Part shown: positions 8,842-18,612 of the stretch, in pieces
How positions within the stretch are numbered: position 1 is the stretch's first letter
Layout of the letters: every line of letters starts with the position of its first letter
DNA from: DASWHX01 sp036397995
GTDB taxonomy: Bacteria; Bacteroidota; Bacteroidia; Cytophagales; Cyclobacteriaceae
Direction of reading: 5' to 3'
Assembly (NCBI GenBank): GCA_036397995.1
Contig: DASWHX010000071.1
Span: forward strand, 1-45,092
Length of the DNA: 45,092 nucleotides
Made by a program: the position numbers and the translations under genes
The notes under the pieces: model-generated
Database searches by the model: none
The model's input: the letters and a program-made list of their open reading frames with translations, nothing else
Told to the model about the DNA's origin: nothing

Positions 8842-11013
8842 TCATTTTTTAGAAAACGTATAGATATACTTTAATAGCAGGGCGCGGTTTTCCACTCGCG
8901 GAACTTCCGGATCATTATTGTGGGTATTTTCATTATAAACCACGAACAAATCCTTGCCATCATTCCAATTGTAGCGCAGCTTCAGATTTATACCTGATAA
9001 ATCCTGAGTCTGATTCCATTGAAGAAATCCATTAAAAGACAAATGGGTGTTCAGAGCCAGCGTAATTCTAATCCGGGCAATGTTCCCCTCAAAATCGCGG
9101 CCATCAAACTCTACCCGATTGTAAATCGCGTCAAAACCTAAATCAAAATACTTATTGACAGTCCAAATGGGACTTAACATTATTGAGTATCGATTTCCGC
9201 CATAGAATTTACCACCCTCAAGGTTTAAAGCAAATCTGAGTCTGTTTCCGTCAAACATCGTGTAATTACCTGTTACGCTATAGAAAGTATAATCACCGGC
9301 AGTGATCACCACTTCTTCGGATAAATTGAAAGGTTCACTGAACGAATCATAATTCCGGTTGATAAAAATCTCCGACCGTGCACCTGTCTTTGCTGTGAAT
9401 CTAACTCCTGCAGATGATGACGTGGTTTCCAGATTATAGTTTGAAGAGCTGTGATAATTATTATGAACAATGAAAGGAGTTATACTTCTGATTTTTGAAC
9501 TTGTGAAAAAAAACCCGTACTGTAACATCAATTTAGAAAAAACTACTCCGCGCCGCGCAATGAAACCTGACGAAGGATTGAAATCTTTACCGTAGTATGC
9601 AAGCTCAAGCTGATAACCCAGTCCGTTGGAATTTCTATTCTCAGACAATAAATAACCGAAGGCACGGTTTCCGAATTCATATGACGAAGCCAGGTCCGCC
9701 GATTGCCCAACTTTTAAAGTAAGGAAGTTAGATTCAACAAGATTAACTGTGGCGTCAAGGCCATAAGTTAGTTGAGTACTTCCATCATCATCAATCCTGG
9801 AAGAAAAAATTCCTCCAACAAATGAGTTTTTATTGATGGCAGACTTTCTTATGCGCAGAACACCAAAATTCTGTGATGGAATGGAGTCGTCGGCCATAAT
9901 TTGAGCATCCATCAGTCCAACATCCCAGCCCTTAGCCCGGGCAGTTAATCGTATGCCTCCGTACATTCGCACCGGTTTTCCACTGGGATGAATACCAATG
10001 ACACGGCTATAGAACAACCGGTCATTGCCAACTGTTGCGAAATTAAATGTTCCGGATCGTTCCTGAAAGAATTGTCGCTTTTCCGGAAAGAAGAGTGAAA
10101 AGCGGCTAAGATTTACCTGCTGATCATCTGCCTCAATTTGGGCAAAATCAGTATTAATGCTTGCATCAAGGTTCACATTATTGGAAATTCCCCATTTCAC
10201 ATCTATTCCCGCTTCCTTGCGAAATTTTTTATTTTGTGTTGTAACATCCGGATAAGCATCATAATCCATCTGGTAACCGCCCAATAAATAAGGAGTGACA
10301 TATAATGGACTCTTCTTTCTAATTCCTTCCATCAGAATTGTTTGAGCCTGGCTGGCTTTCCACGCACCTGAAACCCAATCAGGCCTGATAGCAGGGAAAA
10401 CATGGCGCTCATTTTTTCGGCCTATTAACCTGTGAACAATAATTCCAAATTGAACCTGGCCATCCTTATCCTCAAACTTAAGAGAAGTAAAAGGAATGCG
10501 CATCTCTGCAAACCATCCCTTTTCATTTCGGGTAACTTTACCCTCCCAAAATGAATTCCAGTTAACGTTGTAAAATAATGCAAAATCACCCTCAGCATCA
10601 TTATTGATTTCCGTATCTATTTTGCTGCCTGAGGGAGTTAGGCTGAATCCTAAAACAGTTTGATTGTCGTCATACGAGTCTATCAGGAAATTGAAAAAGT
10701 CTCCCCCCTTGTCAACGTCCCGAATCATGCTGTTGCCAAGTATTTTTGATGGCTGCGAATCATAGAACCTGCCTGATGCATAGATGTAGTTGTTGTCATA
10801 GGCAACACGGATTTCAGTTTTCTCTGTCATTTCTCCGGCAAAAACAGGGGTGTACATGGTTACCGGAAGGGGATCAATTTGTTCCCACGCGGTTTCAAAT
10901 GGATTTCCGTCAATTTCAACCAGTAATTGTACCCGGTTAATTTTCACAACATTCTGTGCTTGCAAACTCACAGTAAGCAAAGAGAAAGCGGCAATCAGAA
11001 TTCGACTTTTCAT
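8842..11013 (-). CDS. DUF5916 outer-membrane protein with CBM9-like domain
   Basis: The frame is open to 11097, but the ATG at 11013 begins a good signal peptide (MKSRILIAAFSLLTVSLQAQ) and is preferred, giving 723 residues. The N-terminal ~200 residues resemble a family-9 carbohydrate-binding beta-sandwich (WEQIDPLPVTMYTPV, TEIRVAYDNNYIYASGRFYD). The rest matches DUF5916, with the diagnostic FFPEKRQFFQERSG and a C-terminal series of amphipathic strands expected for an outer-membrane barrel ending in YIYTFSKK. Substrate is unknown. The gene stands alone on the minus strand. Confidence 0.82.
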   Translation of the reverse strand: MKSRILIAAFSLLTVSLQAQNVVKINRVQLLVEIDGNPFETAWEQIDPLPVTMYTPVFAGEMTEKTEIRVAYDNNYIYASGRFYDSQPSKILGNSMIRDVDKGGDFFNFLIDSYDDNQTVLGFSLTPSGSKIDTEINNDAEGDFALFYNVNWNSFWEGKVTRNEKGWFAEMRIPFTSLKFEDKDGQVQFGIIVHRLIGRKNERHVFPAIRPDWVSGAWKASQAQTILMEGIRKKSPLYVTPYLLGGYQMDYDAYPDVTTQNKKFRKEAGIDVKWGISNNVNLDASINTDFAQIEADDQQVNLSRFSLFFPEKRQFFQERSGTFNFATVGNDRLFYSRVIGIHPSGKPVRMYGGIRLTARAKGWDVGLMDAQIMADDSIPSQNFGVLRIRKSAINKNSFVGGIFSSRIDDDGSTQLTYGLDATVNLVESNFLTLKVGQSADLASSYEFGNRAFGYLLSENRNSNGLGYQLELAYYGKDFNPSSGFIARRGVVFSKLMLQYGFFFTSSKIRSITPFIVHNNYHSSSNYNLETTSSSAGVRFTAKTGARSEIFINRNYDSFSEPFNLSEEVVITAGDYTFYSVTGNYTMFDGNRLRFALNLEGGKFYGGNRYSIMLSPIWTVNKYFDLGFDAIYNRVEFDGRDFEGNIARIRITLALNTHLSFNGFLQWNQTQDLSGINLKLRYNWNDGKDLFVVYNENTHNNDPEVPRVENRALLLKYIYTFSKK

Positions 11014-11293
11014 TCCAGCGTCATAAAAAATTGTTACAATATTCATGATTTTGTCGCTGACCATACTATTAATCATATGAATAGTTTTTAATTTCATTAT
11101 TAAAATTCTTAATATTAAAAATAAGCTGTTCCTTATAAAATTCTAGTCAAATAATTCAAATGCAAAAGAGGGATTAATAGCCAATTATCAGATTGAGTTC
11201 TGAAGCAATGACACAAAATCATGTTGCAAGAGACTGATTTTGATCATTTTTTCCGACCCGGAAATTGTTGATCTTATTTGGAAAGAAAGAGAA

Positions 11294-11494
11294 ATGAAAC
11301 CGATGACAGAAAAATTCCTCTTTTACCTGGGTTACGTAGTAACAATATTAGCCGTGTTAGGGGCGACGTTTTTTATCTGGAGTCTTGGTGTCTACACGAT
11401 GCTAAAAATTCTGCTGCTTTTGCCTTTGATTTATATTAGTGTGCTCCTGACTTTATCCCTGGAAGATGGTTTTAAAAAAAGCAGATGGAGTTAA
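11294..11494 (+). CDS. Small two-helix membrane protein
   Basis: The frame can start at a TTG at 11240, but the ATG at 11294, preceded by a purine-rich AAAGAAAGAGAA, gives a compact 66-residue protein. Two hydrophobic helices are evident (FLFYLGYVVTILAVLGATFFIW and MLKILLLLPLIYISVLLTLSL), joined by a short turn, with a charged C-terminus (EDGFKKSRWS). I do not recognise a family. It overlaps the end of the convergent protease gene by 4 nt. Reality as a gene is likely but unproven. Confidence 0.55.
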   Translation: MKPMTEKFLFYLGYVVTILAVLGATFFIWSLGVYTMLKILLLLPLIYISVLLTLSLEDGFKKSRWS

Positions 11495-12408
11495 TTGAAT
11501 TTTTGTGCGTACCTGCTTCGTTCAAGAAACTCGTGAAAGTCCCGGATAGTAAGGATATCGTGAATGGCTTGTTTCTTATCAGGAATTTGATCATAGTAAG
11601 ATTTACTGATTTTATAGCCCATCCAATAACCTAGGTCGTTAGGTCTTCCCTCCATTGAACTATACAACCATCCTGTAAAATCCTTACCATCCATTTTTTC
11701 TTTGAATTCTTTAAATAATTCCTTTTCCCTGGGATTTGCAAAAGTGTGAGCAAATTTATTGATGTGTTTACCGGAAATTAATTCCGCGAGCAAATCCGCG
11801 GAACCTTCTTTGATGCTCTGTTCAAGGAGCGTTCGGGACCGGTATTTTTGCTGGTAATGAATAAGTTCATGGGCAACTATGTGTGGTACATGGCTCATCG
11901 GCTTAATTACAGTTACCAACCAATCATTTAGTTCTTCCTTTGGTGTATCAGGTCTGAGTCCATGCATTTCAGCACCGATAATCAAACCTTGCCTGGAGGT
12001 TGTGCCACCGGAGTTCATAGCGCCGATAACAAAATAAACTGGAGGGAACACCGCATCCGGATACAATTCTTTCATATTCTTAACGCTTTCCGCAATTTCA
12101 TTTTTGAATTGCAATATGCTATCAGTACTGGGTTTAAGGGAAGCAAAATACTTCTCGTGACTTTTAACCACTTTTGCCAGATGTTCGGCATTTCGAATTC
12201 TATTATCCATGAATCCTTCTACTCCCTTAGAGCCGGGATCTAAATACAATTTTTGAAATACTTCCGGGTTAAATTCAGGCTTTGCCGCCTCAAAGGCATT
12301 CCAGAAATTATCTATATCCGAAGTAATTATTTCCATGGCTGCCGGATCGCGGTTCATTTGCGCCGAACTACAACCGGCAACAAACAGAAATAAAAACAAA
12401 TGTTTCAT
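11491..12408 (-). CDS. DUF2268-like zinc protease lipoprotein
   Basis: The 305-residue protein begins with a lipoprotein signal ending in a lipobox around Cys13 (LFVAGC), so it is probably anchored to a membrane on the periplasmic side. The metalloprotease motif HELIH is at residues 180-184, and EGSADLLAE from residue 201 supplies a likely third zinc ligand (Glu201). This spacing is that of gluzincins such as the DUF2268 family of predicted proteases. The substrate is unknown. Confidence 0.78.
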   Translation of the reverse strand: MKHLFLFLFVAGCSSAQMNRDPAAMEIITSDIDNFWNAFEAAKPEFNPEVFQKLYLDPGSKGVEGFMDNRIRNAEHLAKVVKSHEKYFASLKPSTDSILQFKNEIAESVKNMKELYPDAVFPPVYFVIGAMNSGGTTSRQGLIIGAEMHGLRPDTPKEELNDWLVTVIKPMSHVPHIVAHELIHYQQKYRSRTLLEQSIKEGSADLLAELISGKHINKFAHTFANPREKELFKEFKEKMDGKDFTGWLYSSMEGRPNDLGYWMGYKISKSYYDQIPDKKQAIHDILTIRDFHEFLERSRYAQKFN

Positions 12409-12455
12409 GACCTCTGAATTTTGGTGGAATTTAAATAAAGATCGTGAAATTTAGT

Positions 12456-12490
12456 TTGTGGTGGCGCGAAACCATGATGGACAATCTTTG
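12456..12490 (+). promoter_or_regulatory. Possible Bacteroidota-type promoter for the receptor operon
   Basis: A TTG at 12456-12458 is followed 24 bases later by AATCTTTG (12483-12490), one base off the TAnnTTTG -7 consensus. The spacing is a few bases longer than ideal. It ends 55 bases before the receptor ATG at 12546. Weak match, given as a candidate. Confidence 0.3.
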
Positions 12491-12545
12491 TTAAGTTCTA
12501 CAATCGAGGCTTTTCCCAACTAAACCGCTTATTTTTATCACCGGA

Positions 12546-14942
12546 ATGAATCTGCCGAAATATTTCCTGAATCTTCTCCTTGGTCTTTGTGCTCTGGGTC
12601 AATCAATGGCACAAACATTTATCGTGGCAGGAATTATTAAGAATGAAGAAAATGGCGAGTCGCTGCCTTACGCAACTGTGAAAATAAAGGAAACCGGTAA
12701 GGGTGCCGTAACTAACGTTGAGGGTTACTTTACTTTGCTCAATCTGCCGGGAGATTCTATTACAATCGAAGCTTCTTACATCGGGTTCTATTCCAGGGAG
12801 TTTAGAATATTGCCACTGAATCAGAATTTTTTAGCAATAACATTAGCACCATCCACCGCGCAACTGGAAGAACTGGTTGTAACTGCAGAAAGCTACCAAA
12901 TTATGAATGCATCTGAAGGAATTAGCTTTGTTAAACTTTCACCAAAAGATCTGTCACTGCTGCCTGGTATCGGAGAGGAAGATATTTTTCGTTCTTTGCA
13001 ATTAATGCCAGGTGTGGGTGCTACCAACGAAAATTCAAGCGGCCTGTATGTTCGCGGTGGCACACCCGATCAAACTCTTGTCACCTATGATGGAATGACG
13101 GTTTATCATGTTGATCATTTCTTTGGATTTTTTTCCGCTTTCAATCCGGATGCAATCAAAGATGTACAGTTTTACCGGGGAGCTTTTCCCGCAAAGTATG
13201 GCGGCAGGACATCGGGCGTTGTTGACTTGACAGGACGAACAGGTAGCGTAGATAAAATTGAACTTGACGCAGGGATTAATTTGCTGAGTTCACGCCTCAC
13301 TGTAAGTTTACCTTTATTTGGAAAGGCTTCTATATTGCTTTCAGGGAGAAGATCTTATTCGGATTTTTTGGAGAGTGGCTTATACAAAAATATTTATGGG
13401 TTGATTGATTCCGGAGGCCAGGACCAGGATGCGGCGCTTGATAATCTGGATCCGGATTTTACTCCTACATCGCATTTCTACGATTTGAACGGTAAGGTTA
13501 CCTATCGGCCGGGCATTAATGATAATTTCACTCTTACTTTGTATAATGGGGAAGATCATCTTGATAAATCCAGAGATATAAATAATGTCATTACTATACC
13601 TAACCTATCAATAAGAAGGCTTCTTGAAATTGATACAGAAGATCTTACGGACTGGGGCAATAATGGAGTAAGCCTTCGATGGGCACGGCAATGGCATCCC
13701 AAATTTTTTAGCAATGCCCTGGTTACCTACTCTACCTATTTCAGTGATTTTAATTTTGATTTCACATTCAGATTAAGTGATTTTGATACGGACACTACTT
13801 TAATTCTGGCCGGCTTTAAGGCTTTTGAAAAAAATAAGGTGAAAGATTTCACCTACGGCCTGGAAAATGAATTTCACTTATCAGAAAATCATAAGCTGGA
13901 TTTTGGCTTCCAGGCGAAGAACTACAATCTCACTTACCAATTTGTCAGAGATGATACAATTACCATATATGACAGCCGTCAAAAGTCAGATGAAATTGGC
14001 ATGTTTCTTCAGGAAACCTGGAAGATTGGGAAATCAATTCAGATAAATGGAGGAATTCGGGGCATTTATTATGATTTGCTGGAGGAGTATTTCCTGGAAC
14101 CCCGAATTTCTTTTGAATTTAGTTTTCTGAAGAACTGGAAGATAAAAGGAGGCTGGGGTATTTTCCACCAGTTTGTAAACAGGGTAATCAATGAGAATGT
14201 TACTACGGGTTCGCGTGATTTTTTCCTGCTGTCGGATAATCAAGCACTGGATGTGCATCGAAGTGAGCAATTTATTATCGGCGGAAGTTTTGAGAAAGAA
14301 AACTGGCTGCTGGATATTGAATTGTATCAGAAAGAAATGACCGGCTTATCGGAATTTTCACTCAGGTTTCAGCGACAGAATGAAATTGATCCAACCCAAC
14401 TTTTTTTTAAAGGAAAAGGAAAGGCAAGAGGTGGGGAATTTTTGTTGCAGAAGAAATCGGGCAACTACAGGGGATGGGCAAGTTATTCTATTTCCAGAAT
14501 TGAACACACTTTTCCGGACTTGAATGCAGGAAATTCTTTTCCAGCATTACATGACCAGTCACATGAGTTTAAGATGGCGCATATTTACAGCACCGGCGAC
14601 CTCAATCTCGGACTAACTTTTATTTACGGTTCCGGTAAGCCGTATACTCAACCGGAATCCTTATATGAGATATCGTTGCTTGACGGTCGTGATCTGAATT
14701 ACATTCACGTAGGCACAAAAAACGCGAACCGGCTGCCTGCCTACCACAGGTTAGATGTTTCAGCCCATTACACACTTAAAATAAACAAAAGTAATTTGGT
14801 GCTGGGCGTGAGTATCTTCAATTTATACAACCATAAAAACGTCTGGTACAAACAGTTTGATGCTACCGATCTCCCAATACTTATTACCGATGTGAATTAC
14901 CTGGGCTTTACGCCTAATTTTTCCATATCATTTAAGTTATGA
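12546..14942 (+). CDS. TonB-dependent receptor
   Basis: The 798-residue protein has a signal peptide ending SMAQ, a carboxypeptidase-regulatory-like domain (about residues 25-110, LPYATVKIKETGKGAVT) and a plug domain. The plug is easily recognised from LPGIGEEDIFRSLQLMPGV, then LYVRGGTPDQTLVTYDGM and FYRGAFPAKYGGRTSG. The remainder is a 22-strand-type barrel. Such receptors import nutrients or siderophores across the outer membrane using TonB energy. The downstream DUF4249 gene overlaps its stop codon, a frequent pairing in Bacteroidota in which the second protein is thought to act as a surface partner. Ligand unknown. Confidence 0.9.
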   Translation: MNLPKYFLNLLLGLCALGQSMAQTFIVAGIIKNEENGESLPYATVKIKETGKGAVTNVEGYFTLLNLPGDSITIEASYIGFYSREFRILPLNQNFLAITLAPSTAQLEELVVTAESYQIMNASEGISFVKLSPKDLSLLPGIGEEDIFRSLQLMPGVGATNENSSGLYVRGGTPDQTLVTYDGMTVYHVDHFFGFFSAFNPDAIKDVQFYRGAFPAKYGGRTSGVVDLTGRTGSVDKIELDAGINLLSSRLTVSLPLFGKASILLSGRRSYSDFLESGLYKNIYGLIDSGGQDQDAALDNLDPDFTPTSHFYDLNGKVTYRPGINDNFTLTLYNGEDHLDKSRDINNVITIPNLSIRRLLEIDTEDLTDWGNNGVSLRWARQWHPKFFSNALVTYSTYFSDFNFDFTFRLSDFDTDTTLILAGFKAFEKNKVKDFTYGLENEFHLSENHKLDFGFQAKNYNLTYQFVRDDTITIYDSRQKSDEIGMFLQETWKIGKSIQINGGIRGIYYDLLEEYFLEPRISFEFSFLKNWKIKGGWGIFHQFVNRVINENVTTGSRDFFLLSDNQALDVHRSEQFIIGGSFEKENWLLDIELYQKEMTGLSEFSLRFQRQNEIDPTQLFFKGKGKARGGEFLLQKKSGNYRGWASYSISRIEHTFPDLNAGNSFPALHDQSHEFKMAHIYSTGDLNLGLTFIYGSGKPYTQPESLYEISLLDGRDLNYIHVGTKNANRLPAYHRLDVSAHYTLKINKSNLVLGVSIFNLYNHKNVWYKQFDATDLPILITDVNYLGFTPNFSISFKL

Positions 14943-15757
14943 TGAAAAAGGATTGTCTAACCATAGTAAGTTTACTGGTTGTTTTGCAGGCATGCAATTT
15001 TGATGATGATCCATTGCCTGTGGAGCAATTGGTGGTTGAAGCTTTTTTATATGCTCACGAACCGGTAGATGATATTCACATCTTTACCAGTATTCCAATA
15101 ACGACAGATACTGCTATCTTTCCTCCAATAAGTAATGCCCAGGTCAGGCTGATCAGGGATGAAGTAATTTACGATTTGATTCCTTCGGCTGAGGCAGGGT
15201 ATTATCACTACCCGGATACTGATTTGGATGTTAAAGAAGGGGACGAATTTCTATTGGAAATTTATTATGATAATCGCGCAATTACTGCTACAACTGTAGT
15301 ACCGCCGGCTCCGCTCAATGTAAAAATTAATCACGATACCATAGAGATACCTCCTCTTGTTCCGGGAGTTATTGCTGAACTCGCGGAAATCCAACTGAAT
15401 ATTACCTGGGAAAATCCCGGGGAAGATCTGCATTTCGCGGTGATAGAAAATATTGAGCCGTTGGATGAATTGGAATTAATCATCCCGCAGCAATTTCAGC
15501 CTGTACGTGAAGCATTTTTAATTATTGCCGAACCCACGCTTGACACTTTGCAGAATTTCAATGTTTCCTCACTGATTTACCTGGGCACGCATGTAGCGAA
15601 AGTATACAGGGTGAATCAGGAGTATGCCGATTTATATTCAAGCCGTGCCCAGGATTCCCGCGATCTTAATGAGCCACCGACCAACGTTGTGAATGGCCTG
15701 GGAATTTTTTCCGCTTTCAGCAGCGAACAGGATGTGTTTGAAGTGAGGCGGAGGTGA
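14939..15757 (+). CDS. DUF4249 family lipoprotein
   Basis: A 272-residue protein starting inside the receptor stop codon (ATGATGA, 4-nt overlap). The lipobox LLVVLQAC puts the lipidated Cys at residue 19. The mature N-terminus has acidic residues (NFDDDPLP), which in Bacteroidota can favour export to the cell surface. The sequence LVVEAFLYAHEPVDDIHI is typical of the DUF4249 N-terminus. These proteins accompany TonB-dependent receptors and probably help capture the ligand, but the biochemical role has not been settled as far as I know. Confidence 0.85.
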   Translation: MMKKDCLTIVSLLVVLQACNFDDDPLPVEQLVVEAFLYAHEPVDDIHIFTSIPITTDTAIFPPISNAQVRLIRDEVIYDLIPSAEAGYYHYPDTDLDVKEGDEFLLEIYYDNRAITATTVVPPAPLNVKINHDTIEIPPLVPGVIAELAEIQLNITWENPGEDLHFAVIENIEPLDELELIIPQQFQPVREAFLIIAEPTLDTLQNFNVSSLIYLGTHVAKVYRVNQEYADLYSSRAQDSRDLNEPPTNVVNGLGIFSAFSSEQDVFEVRRR

Positions 15758-15831
15758 GGTGATTCAAGCGAACTTTACATGCTTTTTTTCGCTAATGCAT
15801 GCTTTTATTAATCACGTTTGTAAATTCAACC

Positions 15832-17193
15832 ATGCATTTCCAGCTTTACCGCCTTTCCAGATACTTTTTCCAGTTGGCGCTGCGATTTTTCTTTAGAAGA
15901 ATTGAGGTGAAAGGTCTGGAACGGGTCCCCATGGAGGGTCCGGTTATTATCGTAGCCAATCATGCCGCATCATTCCTGGATCCCATTGTGATTGCCGCGA
16001 AACTCAAAGTTCCTGTTTATTTTATTGCCAAGGCACGGGCTCTGAAACGGCCGGTACCTACCTGGTTTTTGAAATTGTTTAATGTGATCCCGGTTTACCG
16101 TTCTCAGGATGATCCAACCCTGATGGATAAAAATCAGACTAGCTTTGAAGCTTGTTATAAACATCTGGAAATGCGAGGGAATATCCTGATTTTCCCTGAA
16201 GGGATTTCACATTCAATCCGGCATCTGCTGAAAATAAAGACGGGAGCAGCCCGGATGGCTTTGGGTGCCGAAGCCCGGAACAAGTTCAACCTTGGATTAA
16301 AAATAATTGCATTTGGGATGAATTATTCCAATCAGGAAAAATTTCAATCCAGGTTATTCGTATCGGTGAGTGAGCCGATAAATGTGATTGAATTCAAAGA
16401 TGTTTACCTTCAGGAGGAAGTAGAAGGAGTGAACCGGTTAACCGAAAAAATCGAGAACAGCATCAACCAAAGTATTATTAACGCCGGTGATGAGCGTATA
16501 GATACACTCATCAACAGGATTGAACGGTTAATGAAAGCCAGGATTCTGAAAGACTGGGGTGTCAAAAAAGAAATACTTGAACAGGATCATAATGTTACCA
16601 AAAGAATTATGCAGGCGATGGATTATTTTCTGGAAAGAGATCAGGCACGTTTTTCTAAAATGGAAAATGAAATTAATCAATATTTCGAATTGCTGAAAGA
16701 CGTGGATCTGCCCGAAACTATTTTCAAAAGTAAAAAACTGACTCCACAAGCGGTATTGTTCTATATCAGTTACTTTATCCCTGGGCTTCTTTTTTTCATT
16801 CCGGGGTTGGTTGGCAATTTTATTCCTTATAAACTCTCTATACTAAGCGCCAGGGGGTGGTCAAGAAACAAGGAGTACAGGGGTGCAGCAGGTTTTTTAG
16901 CCGGAATCCTGATTTTTATTTTTTTTTATTGTTTGGAATTTATGATGTTAAAGGACTTCACTAAAAGTCTTTGGATTCCTATCGTATCAATTATTGCTAT
17001 GCCGTTTTTGGGTATTTTTACTTTTTATTACTGGCGAAAGCTAAGCCGCTTTTATTGCAAAATTATTTTCACCTTTTCTAAAAGACAAATATTTATCCGT
17101 CGATTACTTGCCAGACGTAATTCCATTATTCGTGAACTGGAATTCGCTCGGCAGGAGTTTTTAGAGGCGGAGAGAAACCGGCTGGCTTTGTGA
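15832..17193 (+). CDS. Glycerolipid acyltransferase (PlsC superfamily), membrane-bound
   Basis: An upstream ATG at 15799 exists, but the one at 15832 (MHFQLYRLSRYFF) matches the usual start of the family and gives 453 residues. The acyltransferase motif reads NHAASFLDP (His44 to Asp50). This five-residue spacing is as in the yeast Gat1/Gpt2-like branch rather than canonical HX4D. A second motif is IFPEGISHS. The C-terminal third has about three membrane helices (YISYFIPGLLFFIPGLV, FLAGILIFIFFYCLEF, SIIAMPFLGIFTFYYW). Expected reaction is acyl transfer to glycerol-3-phosphate or lysophosphatidate. Confidence 0.82.
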   Translation: MHFQLYRLSRYFFQLALRFFFRRIEVKGLERVPMEGPVIIVANHAASFLDPIVIAAKLKVPVYFIAKARALKRPVPTWFLKLFNVIPVYRSQDDPTLMDKNQTSFEACYKHLEMRGNILIFPEGISHSIRHLLKIKTGAARMALGAEARNKFNLGLKIIAFGMNYSNQEKFQSRLFVSVSEPINVIEFKDVYLQEEVEGVNRLTEKIENSINQSIINAGDERIDTLINRIERLMKARILKDWGVKKEILEQDHNVTKRIMQAMDYFLERDQARFSKMENEINQYFELLKDVDLPETIFKSKKLTPQAVLFYISYFIPGLLFFIPGLVGNFIPYKLSILSARGWSRNKEYRGAAGFLAGILIFIFFYCLEFMMLKDFTKSLWIPIVSIIAMPFLGIFTFYYWRKLSRFYCKIIFTFSKRQIFIRRLLARRNSIIRELEFARQEFLEAERNRLAL

Positions 17194-17330
17194 TGCCCGG
17201 ATCGACTTAAGCCAGGGGAGAGAGTTTTGAAGAAATTTTATGCATAAATTGTCATGAAAAATGACTTCAATTCGTCATCAGTTATTCAATTGCACATTTA
17301 AATTTATTGACAACTAAAATATTAGAAAAC

Positions 17331-17699
17331 ATGAAAAAGTTATTCTTGTTGCTCTTTAGCATGGCAGTTGTTCAGATCACTTACGCGCAGGAAAAACCTG
17401 AGGAAGAGAAAGACCAATCTTTTATCCTTATCTATTCGCCGGGAGAATTATGGGACTCTTCGAAATCACCTTCAGAGCAACAGTATTTTGCAGAACATTC
17501 TGCTCTTTTACGAGACCTCAGAAACAAAGAAAGAATTACCATTGGCGGACGGTACAGCGACAAAGGACTGATAATTTTAAAATCAAAAGATGAAACTGAG
17601 GCAAAAGAAATTGCGGAATCTGATGTTTCGGTTCAGAACAAATTGTTTAAAGTTGAGATATTCCTCCTAAATGCATTTTATAAAGGCTGCATTGATTAA
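17331..17699 (+). CDS. Secreted YciI-like protein
   Basis: The ATG at 17331 starts a signal peptide (KKLFLLLFSMAVVQITYAQ), so the TTG at 17307 is not needed. The mature ~100 residues resemble a YciI/DUF1330-type ferredoxin-like fold, with the pattern HSALLRDLRNKERITIGGRYSDKG and a strand-helix-strand ending FKVEIFLL. Secretion is unusual for YciI-like proteins, which are mostly cytoplasmic, but exported versions occur in Bacteroidota. Function unknown. Confidence 0.65.
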   Translation: MKKLFLLLFSMAVVQITYAQEKPEEEKDQSFILIYSPGELWDSSKSPSEQQYFAEHSALLRDLRNKERITIGGRYSDKGLIILKSKDETEAKEIAESDVSVQNKLFKVEIFLLNAFYKGCID

Positions 17700-17789
17700 T
17701 TCAATTAGCAATTAATCCAGCGGTTCACTTTGCTGCATCTCTTCCTTAAAGACAGCCGGGAGTTAGCAGAAAAAAGGATGAGCTTGTTA

Positions 17790-18347
17790 TTAAGGCCAAA
17801 GCCAGCCAAATGTGCCGGCAGTAACCAGCGCATACAGAAGCCCGTCAAAAACAGATTTAAGAGTTGATGACCAGGATCTGCCGTACCAGATGGAAGTTTG
17901 AAGTAAACCAAGGCTGTAACCGGCAAAAGCTGTTGTGCCTGCAAACCGGAATACCGCAAGGTAATCATTGCCGGGTTCCAGTGCCCTGCCGGCAACGTAC
18001 GCGGCAAAGATTCCAACTATAACCGAGTATAAAAACCACTGGATCAGGTTGGAGGCCATGCCTTGCATTCCATTCGGGCGAACTGTCATAAAAATTACCG
18101 GACCTTTCTCTACCTTTGCCTTGAATTCCTCGCTTTTCATTTCCGCGGAATTAAAAGCCCTCGGAACAACATAATCTCCCGGCGGAATATTGAGCGGACG
18201 CAAAGCATCCATCATTTCATCTTCCTTCGGAACTTTTCCAAAGTCGGAACGATGATAAGGCAGAACCATATGAATGATCGAACTCAGAATAAATACAAAT
18301 GCGGCTGATAAGAGAATGGGAAGCCAAAGGTCAATTATTGATACCAT
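17790..18347 (-). CDS. Conserved integral membrane protein of unknown function
   Basis: The 185-residue protein has an N-terminal helix (LWLPILLSAAFVFILSSIIHMVL) and a soluble middle segment (FGKVPKEDEMMDALRPLNIPPGDYVVPRA). Two to three C-terminal helices follow (WFLYSVIVGIFAAYVAGRAL, FRFAGTTAFAGYSLGLLQ, LLYALVTAGTFGWLW). I recall similar proteins of this length in many environmental bacteria, but no assigned function. It is a single gene, convergent with the YciI-like gene. Confidence 0.7.
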   Translation of the reverse strand: MVSIIDLWLPILLSAAFVFILSSIIHMVLPYHRSDFGKVPKEDEMMDALRPLNIPPGDYVVPRAFNSAEMKSEEFKAKVEKGPVIFMTVRPNGMQGMASNLIQWFLYSVIVGIFAAYVAGRALEPGNDYLAVFRFAGTTAFAGYSLGLLQTSIWYGRSWSSTLKSVFDGLLYALVTAGTFGWLWP

Positions 18348-18612
18348 GGTTGTTTATGTTAAGTTGATGGAAATGTTAACTTAGTAAATGTCAAGGATTT
18401 ATGCAACAATTCATTTAGAATGATGCTCCTGACAATAAGGTTTAGCAAACGAAGTACTCAATCAGGCGATTCGCGTCCCTCAACGTTTTGCTTAAAACCC
18501 ACTTGAAGCAGGTGATTTTCGGCAACTTTTTATCTGAGAAATCCATGTTCTGACTCATGCATCACTTTATAAAAATTATTATATTGCCTGTCCAACTAAC
18601 TATCATACCAAG

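Noticed and set aside
12546..15757. SusC/SusD polysaccharide utilisation locus
   Set aside because: The partner is a DUF4249 lipoprotein, not SusD, and no glycoside hydrolases are adjacent.
17251..17265. Short inverted repeat GTCAT/ATGAC upstream of the YciI-like gene
   Set aside because: Five-base arms are expected by chance in AT-rich intergenic DNA.
17705..18016. Minus-strand 103-codon frame
   Set aside because: It lies inside the membrane-protein gene in another frame and has no recognisable features.
18348..18400. TAAGTT/AACTTA inverted repeat before the membrane-protein gene
   Set aside because: Six-base arms with a 12-base spacer in AT-rich DNA are too weak to call a regulatory site.
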